From Candidatus Zhuqueibacterota bacterium (GTDB taxonomy: Bacteria; Zhuqueibacterota; Zhuqueibacteria; Oceanimicrobiales; Oceanimicrobiaceae), in assembly GCA_029262005.1 (NCBI GenBank), contig JAJDAG010000127.1, forward strand, positions 1 to 51,637: a DNA stretch of 51,637 bases. The letters are read 5' to 3'. Below the pieces are notes generated by a model that saw nothing but the letters and a program-made list of their open reading frames with translations, was not told the origin of the DNA and searched no databases. Positions 44,517-51,637 of the stretch are shown one piece after another. Within the stretch, counting starts at the first letter, position 1. Every line of letters starts with the position of its first letter. The position numbers and the translations under genes are program-made.

Positions 44517-46478
44517 ATGAATTTTATGATTTTTGCATTGCCTGTGTTTGGGAATCGCACTTTTACTTTTTGTATAATTATTTCTATTGGTTTGCAAGTC
44601 CTTTCGCTTCGGGCGGCCCGGCAACAGGCGGAAAATACGCCGGGGAGCCAGGGGCCAAAGCACCCCTCTGAATTTGAGGCCTTTTTGGATAATATTATTT
44701 CTGAGCAGATGCAAGAGCTGCACGTACCAGGTGTCGTTCTTGCCTTGGTCAAAGGTGATAAAGTGTTTTTCCTGAAGGGATATGGCTTGGCCAATATTGC
44801 CGAGAATAAGCCTGTCGACCCGCAGAAAACTTTGTTTCGTGTCGCGTCGGTATCAAAAGTGTTGACTGTAACTGCGATCATGCAGTTGGTCGAGCGCAGG
44901 CTCATTGATTTAAATACAGACATCAATCAATATATTGATAAATTTGAGATCTCGGGCCGGTTTTCTCAACCGATAACGGTGGAACATTTGATTACACACA
45001 CCGCCGGTTTTGATGACAGTCGCATCGGCCTTGCTTCATTGTCTGAAACGTCGCTCATGTCTCTCGATGATTTTTTGGCGCACCACTTGCCGGCCCGGGT
45101 GATGCCACCCGGAAGAGAATACAGCTACTCGCGTTACGGAATTGCGCTTGCCGGGCACATTGTTGAAACAGTCTCCGGTAGTAGTTTTTCACGCTATATT
45201 GAGGAGCAAATTCTTCAACCTTTGGCTATGCGCAGGAGCGGTTTTACTCGACGGAATGATATGTTGACTGACTTTGCCACCGGCTATCGGTTTGATGGTG
45301 GTAGATTGGATGCAGTCCCGTATTATCATTTTTTCACAGCCCCGGAAGCATCCTTTAACGCAACTGCTGCAGACATGGCCAGGTTTATGCTCGCGCACCT
45401 GAACGGCGGGGAACACGATGGCGCACGCATTTTACACTCCGCGACTGTAAAATTGATGCATCAGCAACATTTTTCTCACCACACCGGTTTGCCGGGGTTG
45501 GCTTACGGCTTCTACGAGCGGCTGGAAAATGGTCAGCGTGCGATTCAACACGGTGGGCATATTCCCGGCTTTGTCAGCCGGATGTTGCTTTTGCCGGAGC
45601 AGAAGTTGGGATTGTTTATTTCCTGCAACAGTGACGCTTTTAAACTTATCAGTGTGGTCACCAGTGAGTTTTTTAACCGATATTTTCCGGCTCAGAATAC
45701 GGCTGCTCAGACTGAGAAAGCTGACGCCCAACCCGAACTGCCACCTGACGGTGCCGGGGCATCAACAAATTTAAGCCGGTTTGCTGGAACCTACCGCATC
45801 AATGAATATGCCCGAAAAACCATTGAGAAGATATTTTCGCTTAAAAAGCAATTCAGAATAAAGGTGGATGGTGATGGCTTGAGCGTAAAAGGAAGCAAGC
45901 ACCTTGTTGCTGTTGATACGCTGGTTTTTCGTGAGGTGGAAACCGGAGAGTTAACAGCTTTCCGCACCGATACAGCCGGTGTCGTTACCCGGTGGTTTAG
46001 CAAGCGTTTTGCTTATGAGAAAATGCGCTGTTATGAGACGGTTCAATTTCATCTGACGGCTGTTTTGTTGATGAGTATTGTCTTCCTGGTTGGCTTTTTA
46101 TTTTGGGCAGGCGGTCATATCCCAAAGTTGAATTTTTTGCCGTTTATTCAATCTGTCGAGACCAATGGCGTTTTTCGTCTGGCTGGTGTGGTCAGTTTAC
46201 TCAATCTGGTATTTTTGGCAGGGCTGACTCTGCTGTTCCTGACTTTCGACCGGATCGATGAATTCACCTTCGGCATTCCACCCTTGATTGTCGGTTGGCT
46301 GTGTTTGCCCATGGCCGGTGCCACGCTGACCGTTGGCTTGCTGGTTGCAGAAATCAAGGTCTGTATCAGCAAAACCTATTCGTTCTCTTCGCGTGTTTAC
46401 TTTACGCTTGTTACACTGACTTCAGTTGGTTTCCTCTTATTTCTAAATCACTGGAATTTGCTCGGATTTCATTTCTAA
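44517..46478 (+). CDS. Serine hydrolase (beta-lactamase/PBP fold) with C-terminal membrane domain
   Basis: A 653-residue protein of the class C beta-lactamase/penicillin-binding fold. A signal-like segment covers residues 1-32. The nucleophile motif is S111-V-S-K114 (RVASVSKVLT); the second motif usually reads Y-S-N but here is Y204-S-R206 (EYSYSRYG); HGG at 345-347 (IQHGGHIPGF) is the third. After residue about 420 a beta domain (STNLSRFAGTYRINEYARK) is followed by four or five membrane helices (about 520-645). Such enzymes are esterases or peptidases of cell-wall substrates; the Arg in the second motif is unusual. Two genes downstream run convergently. Confidence 0.85.
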   Translation: MNFMIFALPVFGNRTFTFCIIISIGLQVLSLRAARQQAENTPGSQGPKHPSEFEAFLDNIISEQMQELHVPGVVLALVKGDKVFFLKGYGLANIAENKPVDPQKTLFRVASVSKVLTVTAIMQLVERRLIDLNTDINQYIDKFEISGRFSQPITVEHLITHTAGFDDSRIGLASLSETSLMSLDDFLAHHLPARVMPPGREYSYSRYGIALAGHIVETVSGSSFSRYIEEQILQPLAMRRSGFTRRNDMLTDFATGYRFDGGRLDAVPYYHFFTAPEASFNATAADMARFMLAHLNGGEHDGARILHSATVKLMHQQHFSHHTGLPGLAYGFYERLENGQRAIQHGGHIPGFVSRMLLLPEQKLGLFISCNSDAFKLISVVTSEFFNRYFPAQNTAAQTEKADAQPELPPDGAGASTNLSRFAGTYRINEYARKTIEKIFSLKKQFRIKVDGDGLSVKGSKHLVAVDTLVFREVETGELTAFRTDTAGVVTRWFSKRFAYEKMRCYETVQFHLTAVLLMSIVFLVGFLFWAGGHIPKLNFLPFIQSVETNGVFRLAGVVSLLNLVFLAGLTLLFLTFDRIDEFTFGIPPLIVGWLCLPMAGATLTVGLLVAEIKVCISKTYSFSSRVYFTLVTLTSVGFLLFLNHWNLLGFHF

Positions 46479-46622
46479 TTTCCCCACCCATCTTTGCCGC
46501 ATGATTGTAGAGGTAAGTTGCCTTAAAGTCACAAGCGTGCCGGGATTGTGCAAATAAAAGCAGCAAAACCTTACATTGTTTTGGGTGAAAATCCCTGAAA
46601 AATAGAAACTAAGAAATCAAAA

Positions 46623-48065
46623 TTATTGATTTGTGTCGAAAATAACCTCTCCCAAGTCGCGGTCGCTTGCGTGGTCGGCGCGTAGACGGGGCGCCTCTTC
46701 AAGTTCCAGGCGGATGCGCGGAAAGTGATATTGAATGTCCGCATCCTCTGAGACATCTGTTTCGCCATCCAGATCGAGTACCAGTTCTTTCAGCATGCCG
46801 GTGATGGTTTCCATGGGGAGTGTTTCTTCTTTGCCGCAACGGTTTACTTTTTTGCAAATACTATCCGCGGTTTGGGGTTGACTGTAACTGGCAAATATGG
46901 CCTTGTAGAGTCGTTTACGGATATTATTTTTTTGTCTGTGTTGACGGAGCCGAAGGATTCTCACCCAGCGAGTTAAGGGAATTATTATGAATAAAAGCGA
47001 AAAGACCAGTGGCACGCCGCCAAAAAGAAGCGGATGACTCGCCACTGCTTGCAGGAGTTCTCCACCCGGGCCGTTGATATTCAGTTGCACCAATTCCGTA
47101 AAGGCGCCCTGTGTCACCAGGTAGGATATGAGCAGGTTGAAAGCATTCATTGCAACAATCAAAAAGTTGCGGCCTGCGGAATTTCCTGTGACCTGATATT
47201 CAGGCTCGTACTCATCCCAATAATTGACTATTTTACCTTCTGCTGGCGCCACCCCTCTGAGTATTCGTTTAAACTTACCGTATACCGCGCCATTGTCAGA
47301 GACCAGAACCTCTCCATCATAGCGATTGAGGTAGTCGGTAAAGCTCTGCTCGGCCTGTTTTCTATCCAATCCTGCCAGTGCTTCCAGGTCGGCGGTAACC
47401 AGAATGCCGTTGTTTTGGCCGAGGAAAGCGGCCACTTCTTTGGCATTGGCAAGTTGCGAAATATCGACGCGTGGCGGGCCGAAGACAAAATCATAAACCG
47501 CGGCGATAAAGTTTTTCTTTTTCTTATTCAGGGTGCCTGGCTGTGGCTCGTATTCCCGGTATGGGTAGCCGCGATCATCGTGTCGATTGCGAGTCCCTCC
47601 TGTGATGGTCCGCCAGCGGAAAATAGACATCAAAATATGGAGGAGTTGCAGGCCGTTAAATGACAGGCCGCCACGTGTTCCACGATTCTGCCCACGTTTT
47701 CCGGAACTGGCGGCAACAACCAGCAGGATCATCAAGATCAGGAAAATAACGAAGTAGATTACCAGAGTCACGGTCAGCCAGGCCTTGAACAATAGAGTAA
47801 ACGCCTTCCATAGATATTCCGCCGCTTTTTGCAAAGTTTCGGTAAACGGTTTTTCGTCCCATTGCCGTGGGCTGGACCCGAAATCATAAATCAAGTCGCC
47901 GTTTTCAGTTACCTGAATACGGCAAACGTATTTTTTTATGAGCTGCTCTATTCCGTCTTTGACCTGATCAATTGCGAGACCGGTGACACTGGAAGCCTCA
48001 TAGTCCGTAAACCGGTGCTGGCGCTTGAGAAGGGTTTTCTCCAACAACTCTAAGGTTTTTTGCAT
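46623..48065 (-). CDS. Membrane protein with three winged-helix-like domains
   Basis: A 480-residue protein on the minus strand that I do not recognise as a known family. Three segments share the same layout of helices ending in a wing-like strand pair: residues about 1-62 (HRFTDYEASSVTGL...QVTENGDLIYDF), 205-266 (ILVTADLEALAGL...LVSDNGAVYGKF) and 382-450 (PQTADSICKKVN...DVSEDADIQYHF). Hydrophobic helices lie at about 90-118, 300-318 and 348-366, so domains 1 and 3 (or all three) may face the cytosol. A basic segment KKKKNFIAAVYDFVFGPPR precedes domain 2. ATG 48065 is chosen over TTG 48098. Confidence 0.65.
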   Translation of the reverse strand: MQKTLELLEKTLLKRQHRFTDYEASSVTGLAIDQVKDGIEQLIKKYVCRIQVTENGDLIYDFGSSPRQWDEKPFTETLQKAAEYLWKAFTLLFKAWLTVTLVIYFVIFLILMILLVVAASSGKRGQNRGTRGGLSFNGLQLLHILMSIFRWRTITGGTRNRHDDRGYPYREYEPQPGTLNKKKKNFIAAVYDFVFGPPRVDISQLANAKEVAAFLGQNNGILVTADLEALAGLDRKQAEQSFTDYLNRYDGEVLVSDNGAVYGKFKRILRGVAPAEGKIVNYWDEYEPEYQVTGNSAGRNFLIVAMNAFNLLISYLVTQGAFTELVQLNINGPGGELLQAVASHPLLFGGVPLVFSLLFIIIPLTRWVRILRLRQHRQKNNIRKRLYKAIFASYSQPQTADSICKKVNRCGKEETLPMETITGMLKELVLDLDGETDVSEDADIQYHFPRIRLELEEAPRLRADHASDRDLGEVIFDTNQ

Positions 48066-48104
48066 GGAGTACCTGCTATTAATTGTCAATTTATGCAAGA
48101 ATGA

Positions 48105-49346
48105 CTAAATTCCATATTTCTCCGCAAACGTAACCAGTGCCTCCTCAAATATTTGCATGGGCGGACGCACCAGGCCGGCGCCAACCTGGCCAATGCCGGC
48201 ATTTTTGTGTGCAATGCCGGTATTCACGCGAGGCGTCAAGCCGGTTTCAATGACTTTGCGCAAATCGATGCCGGTGGGCGTGCCGCGAAATTCAAATTGG
48301 GGAATTGTGAAATGTTTATGCTCGGCAAAAGTGATTTCGTACATTTCCATGGTCGCATTAACCGCATCTTTGGGTGAGCCGCTGACAAAAGTGACAATGG
48401 CCGGAGCAGCAGCCATGGCAAATCCACCGATGCCGGCGGTTTCCGTGATGGTGCTGTCGCCAATGTCCGGGTTGGCATCCTCGTCACCAAATCCTGGAAA
48501 ATAAAGACCTTTTGGTATTTGCGCGGGCGCCGTAAACCATTGTTCGCCAAGGCCACTGACACGGATACCGAAATCCGTGCCGTTGCGCGCCATGGTGGTG
48601 ACGATGGTGCTGCCTGCAATGCCGTGGGCAGTGTCGGCCATTACTTTGCAGGCCGCCATTACCGGGTTCAAAACACTCAGCGCGTTGTCACCAATGGCTT
48701 TTAGAACGGTTGCACTGGTTTCGTTGTCATCACTGACTTTTGCAATATGCGGGGCAAGGGCTTTCAGGAACAAAATAGAGCCTGCTTTGTTGCGATTGTG
48801 TCCCTCATCTCCCATGTGCAGTGCTTCGGAAAGCAGCGCCTTGATATCAATGCCGCCACTGGCTTTGACGGCGTCATTCAAAACAGGGGCCATGACGTCT
48901 TCCATCCATCGCAGTCGCTGTTGCACTTCATCGTCGTAAGCGCCGTATCGCAGTACTTTTCCGTATCCTTCATTTAGATTAGAGAATGCGCGATTGCCGT
49001 GGACTTCATTTTCGACAATGTAAACGGACATGGACGCTGAAGTAACCCCGGCCATGGGCCCCACTGCTTGATGGTGGTGACATGGCTCAAGTTCGATTTC
49101 ACCGCTTTCAACCAAAGTTTGTGCTTCGGCTTCGGTTCGCGCTTTACCCTCAAAGATAAGCGCGCCGGTGATGGCACCGCGCATGGGGCCGGAAGTGCGC
49201 TCCCATGTGATTGGCGGCCCGGCGTGCAGCAGAAGATTATCCTTCATTCCGGGTATGACGTCTTTGGCTTTGGCAATTTCGGTTAGCACAGCCCGAGCTT
49301 CTATCATTCTGGTAGTGGCTTGTTGATTGGCTTTTTCAATATCCAT
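48105..49346 (-). CDS. DUF1116 protein (AllG/YlbE-like)
   Basis: A 413-residue DUF1116 protein. Key blocks are GPMRGAITGALIFEG, the His-rich EPCHHHQAVGPMAGVTSASM, and FSNLNEGYGKVLRYGAYDD. GMDEGHNRNKAGSILFLKAL-like HMGDEGHNRNKAGS and the closing RPPMQIFEEALVTFAEKYG complete the family. In E. coli the DUF1116 protein AllG acts with FdrA (AllF) and a DUF2877 protein (AllH) as oxamate carbamoyltransferase in allantoin degradation. Here it follows fdrA by 88 bases on the same strand. The partner DUF2877 is not in the window. Confidence 0.88.
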   Translation of the reverse strand: MDIEKANQQATTRMIEARAVLTEIAKAKDVIPGMKDNLLLHAGPPITWERTSGPMRGAITGALIFEGKARTEAEAQTLVESGEIELEPCHHHQAVGPMAGVTSASMSVYIVENEVHGNRAFSNLNEGYGKVLRYGAYDDEVQQRLRWMEDVMAPVLNDAVKASGGIDIKALLSEALHMGDEGHNRNKAGSILFLKALAPHIAKVSDDNETSATVLKAIGDNALSVLNPVMAACKVMADTAHGIAGSTIVTTMARNGTDFGIRVSGLGEQWFTAPAQIPKGLYFPGFGDEDANPDIGDSTITETAGIGGFAMAAAPAIVTFVSGSPKDAVNATMEMYEITFAEHKHFTIPQFEFRGTPTGIDLRKVIETGLTPRVNTGIAHKNAGIGQVGAGLVRPPMQIFEEALVTFAEKYGI

Positions 49347-49434
49347 CTGTGGTTCCTTTTTGTTCGTGCGCTATGCGTGTCATGGGTCGTTAGGCTGCTA
49401 TGCTCTTGGGCATTTCGCAGCTTTAATCTCAAAA

Positions 49435-51159
49435 TTAATTGTTTTGCGCTTTCTTCATGCGCTCAAGAATTGACATCAGTTTTTCATTGCCGCCGGCAGG
49501 TGGCCGCCAGTCAACATGAACAACAGCCGCAGTTTGATTAGCTAAACTTGAAGCAAATGACTCTAAACCAACATTGATTGCCGCAACCGGTTCTTGCAGG
49601 ATGGCCAGATCGACTGGAGGAAGCTTCCCGGGTTGTAATTGCCTTTGCAGGCGCTGGCCAACATACGCACAAGCGACAGTATTGCTTTTTTCAACGCGTG
49701 CGCCCGCAGTTCGCAGGCGCTCCATCTGGGAAGCTATGTTCTGGGGGTCATCTTCTGTGCCAACCAGCACAACGACAATTTCCAGTTCACGTTTGGCCTT
49801 TTGGGCGCGGGTTCGTGCAGCAGAAATAGCGGGGGCCAGTTCACTTGCAGGATCAGGATGGGCGCCGTGACCCAGTACAATATCCATTAAAATGATGGCG
49901 ACCTCAGGATCGGCTGCTTCTTGCTGGAAACGCGCCAACCGCAAATTGTTGTCGAGCATCGGATGCGGACGTCCTACTGTAAAAGCGTCTTCACCCAGAT
50001 CGAGAAGCGTGTGTTCGCGACTGCGTTTTAAATCGTTCAACTGTTGTTCTTTTTCGTGCGCGATGTTTGAGTGGATGTTCGGCAGGTAATTCTGTAAAAT
50101 GAACAGGCTCTCCTGGGCCAGGGTGCCACCGGAAAACAGGCCGCGCAAATAGCGCTGGTCTTTTGCAAATCTAACCGGTTTATTTTTTGCAGGTGAAGGC
50201 GTGGCCGCTGCTGTTACCAGTTGAACGGCCAGTTCTGCGGTTTCATCAAGGGAACGGGCAAAATGTATGTTGTGACTATTTTCGTCAGTTGTCACTGCGG
50301 GGTATCCAATGAAATAGACCACCACGGGTTTGTCAACCGTTCTGGCTGATTGCAGCAGGGTGGTGGTTACCGTTTGGGCCGGCGGTTTTGAAATGAGCAC
50401 GATGACCTGGGTCTCAGGATCACGTTGTAGCAACCCGAGACATTGCAGTGCAGTAATGCCACCCACTTCTGCGGACAGATCGCGACCGCCCGTTCCCAGC
50501 GCGTGCGTGATGCCGCTGCCCAATTGATCGATGCGCGCGGTGACTTGCTGCAACCCGGTTCCTGAAGCACCAACCAGGCCGATGGGTCCACGCCGCACCT
50601 GATTGGCAAAGCCAAACCCTGTATTGTTTACTATGGAAGTGCCGCAATCCGGCCCCATCAACAACAGACCGCTATGGCCGGCCTCGTGTTTTAATGCGAT
50701 TTCATCTTCAATACTAACATTGTCGCTGTAAAGAAAAACATTTTTTTGTAAACGCAGTGCTTCGCGAGCCACACCGGCTGCATATTGGCCCGGCACAGAG
50801 ATAAGCGCCCATTTTGCATTTGGCAGCATTTGGGCTGCCGCCTCAACACTTTTAGGTAAGTAATCCTGCTCAGAAGTTGATTTGCGGGACGAGAGCAGGT
50901 TGTCTACTTCCGCCAGGGCAGCATCGGCAGTGGTCGTATCATCACACTCGACGCTGATAATGAGATCATCTGGAAAAGCAGCTTCGGCTTCTGCGGTGAG
51001 AAGTCCATTCTGCTTAAGTATTTCTTTGTTGGCGGCCACACCCATCATGACGCCGGCATTATTGACACCGGGTATTTGGCTCAGGGAAAGCTGGAGCTGC
51101 ATCAGGATAATTGAATCGTAATAGGTGCCGCGTCGGATTTCGACTTTGGTTGTCCGCAT
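49435..51159 (-). CDS. fdrA: FdrA (AllF-like acyl-CoA-synthetase-fold protein)
   Basis: A 574-residue protein of the succinyl-CoA-ligase-like FdrA family. The Rossmann segment IGLVGASGTGLQQVTARIDQLGSGITHALGTGG is near residue 192; the second half has LRGLFSGGTLAQESLFIL and the family hallmark LLDLGEDAFTVGRPHPMLD, then VLGHGAHPDPASEL. It ends ...VDWRPPAGGNEKLMSILERMK, also typical. E. coli FdrA (AllF) takes part in oxamate carbamoyltransferase. It is the first gene of the minus-strand run fdrA-DUF1116-winged-helix gene. G+C content is visibly higher than in the ribosomal region (see findings). Confidence 0.9.
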   Translation of the reverse strand: MRTTKVEIRRGTYYDSIILMQLQLSLSQIPGVNNAGVMMGVAANKEILKQNGLLTAEAEAAFPDDLIISVECDDTTTADAALAEVDNLLSSRKSTSEQDYLPKSVEAAAQMLPNAKWALISVPGQYAAGVAREALRLQKNVFLYSDNVSIEDEIALKHEAGHSGLLLMGPDCGTSIVNNTGFGFANQVRRGPIGLVGASGTGLQQVTARIDQLGSGITHALGTGGRDLSAEVGGITALQCLGLLQRDPETQVIVLISKPPAQTVTTTLLQSARTVDKPVVVYFIGYPAVTTDENSHNIHFARSLDETAELAVQLVTAAATPSPAKNKPVRFAKDQRYLRGLFSGGTLAQESLFILQNYLPNIHSNIAHEKEQQLNDLKRSREHTLLDLGEDAFTVGRPHPMLDNNLRLARFQQEAADPEVAIILMDIVLGHGAHPDPASELAPAISAARTRAQKAKRELEIVVVLVGTEDDPQNIASQMERLRTAGARVEKSNTVACAYVGQRLQRQLQPGKLPPVDLAILQEPVAAINVGLESFASSLANQTAAVVHVDWRPPAGGNEKLMSILERMKKAQNN

Positions 51160-51590
51160 TATTTTGTTTCTCTTTTCGGTTGTGTTAAAAATTCCTGAAT
51201 TTTACGTTTATTGTGGGCAACAAAAATAACCCTCTGCAATGCTGCAGATTGTTAACCGAGAAAAATAATGCAGGAGTTTAAGTAAAACAGTCTCCGACAC
51301 AGTTTAGGCGACTGGAAGCCTCTTTGCTGCGCCCCTCTGAATAAATCAGGAACAAGCAATTGTAGTCATTCTTTTAAGTCATGTCAAGCGCGGATTTTTA
51401 AACCAGCCAACTAAATGCACCGCTGTGTTCTGCTTCAACGAATCGGGCATTCCCTGGAACAGTTCTTTTCAAGTTTCTGTGTTTGTAACCTGAGCCTCGG
51501 ATACGTTTTTAATGGTTCTGTGTTGATCTGTATGGGTACAGTTGTTATCAATCAGGCGTCAAAATAAGTATTCCTCACGAATTCCCACAG
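51160..51590. other. Intergenic region upstream of fdrA
   Basis: About 430 bases without a recognisable gene on either strand. It is AT-richer than the flanking fdrA gene. It should contain the fdrA promoter (reading leftward), but I could not fix convincing -35/-10 hexamers. CTGCAATGCTGCAG-type short dyads occur near 51235-51248. No terminator-like stem with a T run was found. Confidence 0.5.
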
Positions 51591-51637
51591 ATGAAACACC
51601 GATTTTTGCTAACTTTAATTTTTCTTAAACGCGGAGA
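51591..51637 (+). CDS. Possible gene start running off the window
   Basis: ATG 51591 opens a frame to the window end encoding MKHRFLLTLIFLKRG. This resembles the first residues of a signal peptide (Lys, Arg then a hydrophobic run). No clear Shine-Dalgarno precedes it and the fragment is only 15 codons, so it may be chance. Confidence 0.25.
   Translation, partial: MKHRFLLTLIFLKRG

Noticed and set aside
47034-47663. 209-residue plus-strand open frame antisense to the winged-helix gene
   Set aside because: It is the mirror of the minus-strand coding frame; it has no domain pattern and no ribosome binding site in a sensible place. The minus-strand frame carries three coherent repeats and hydrophobic segments.

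Overview
The window is a single, mostly forward-reading stretch of bacterial chromosome. It suggests a Gram-negative (diderm), uncultivated-type bacterium. Evidence for two membranes is an LPS-export set (lptC, an lptA-like gene, lptB), a FadL-like outer-membrane protein, lipoproteins and a Tat translocase. The spc/alpha ribosomal order with secY followed directly by map (no adk between), and frequent TTG/GTG starts, fit lineages around the FCB superphylum (Calditrichota/KSB1/Marinimicrobia-like). That placement is inference and was not tested by phylogeny.

Region 1 (1-9910) is the end of the S10/spc operon and the alpha operon: rpmC end, rpsQ, rplN, rplX, rplE, rpsN (zinc type), rpsH, rplF, rplR, rpsE, rpmD, rplO, secY, map, infA, rpmJ, rpsM, rpsK, rpsD, rpoA and rplQ, closed by a strong terminator. 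Region 2 (10.0-13.9 kb) is an envelope module: a lipoprotein, an outer-membrane beta-barrel and a secreted TPR protein. Region 3 (13.9-19.5 kb) carries glyA, nrdR and tatC, then a tight run dcd-PHP-MBL-HD of four putative metal-dependent hydrolases (the first a nucleotide deaminase). Region 4 (19.6-24.0 kb) has RNase G, L21 and L27, then a consensus promoter driving gatC-pyrG.

Region 5 (24.2-31 kb) is lptC-lptA-like-lptB-rpoN-hslV-hslU-argF, so LPS export, sigma-54 and a proteasome-like protease lie together. Region 6 (31-36 kb) holds a FemAB/GNAT-like protein, two glycosyltransferases, a CBS-pair protein and a FAH-family hydrolase. Region 7 (36-41.7 kb) has a subtilase with two tandem prodomains, an unknown helical protein, thiI, a minus-strand alpha/beta hydrolase, and a cold-shock gene with a long leader.

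Region 8 (41.8-51.6 kb) is the most accessory-like. It contains an 826-residue glycosyltransferase/polysaccharide-deacetylase fusion and a membrane-anchored serine hydrolase. On the minus strand is a run of fdrA, a DUF1116 (AllG-like) gene and a membrane protein with what look like three winged-helix domains. The fdrA/DUF1116 pair points to carbamoyl chemistry of the oxamate/purine-nitrogen type; the winged-helix membrane protein next to it is the least explained gene in the window. No tRNA, rRNA, CRISPR array or insertion sequence was recognised.
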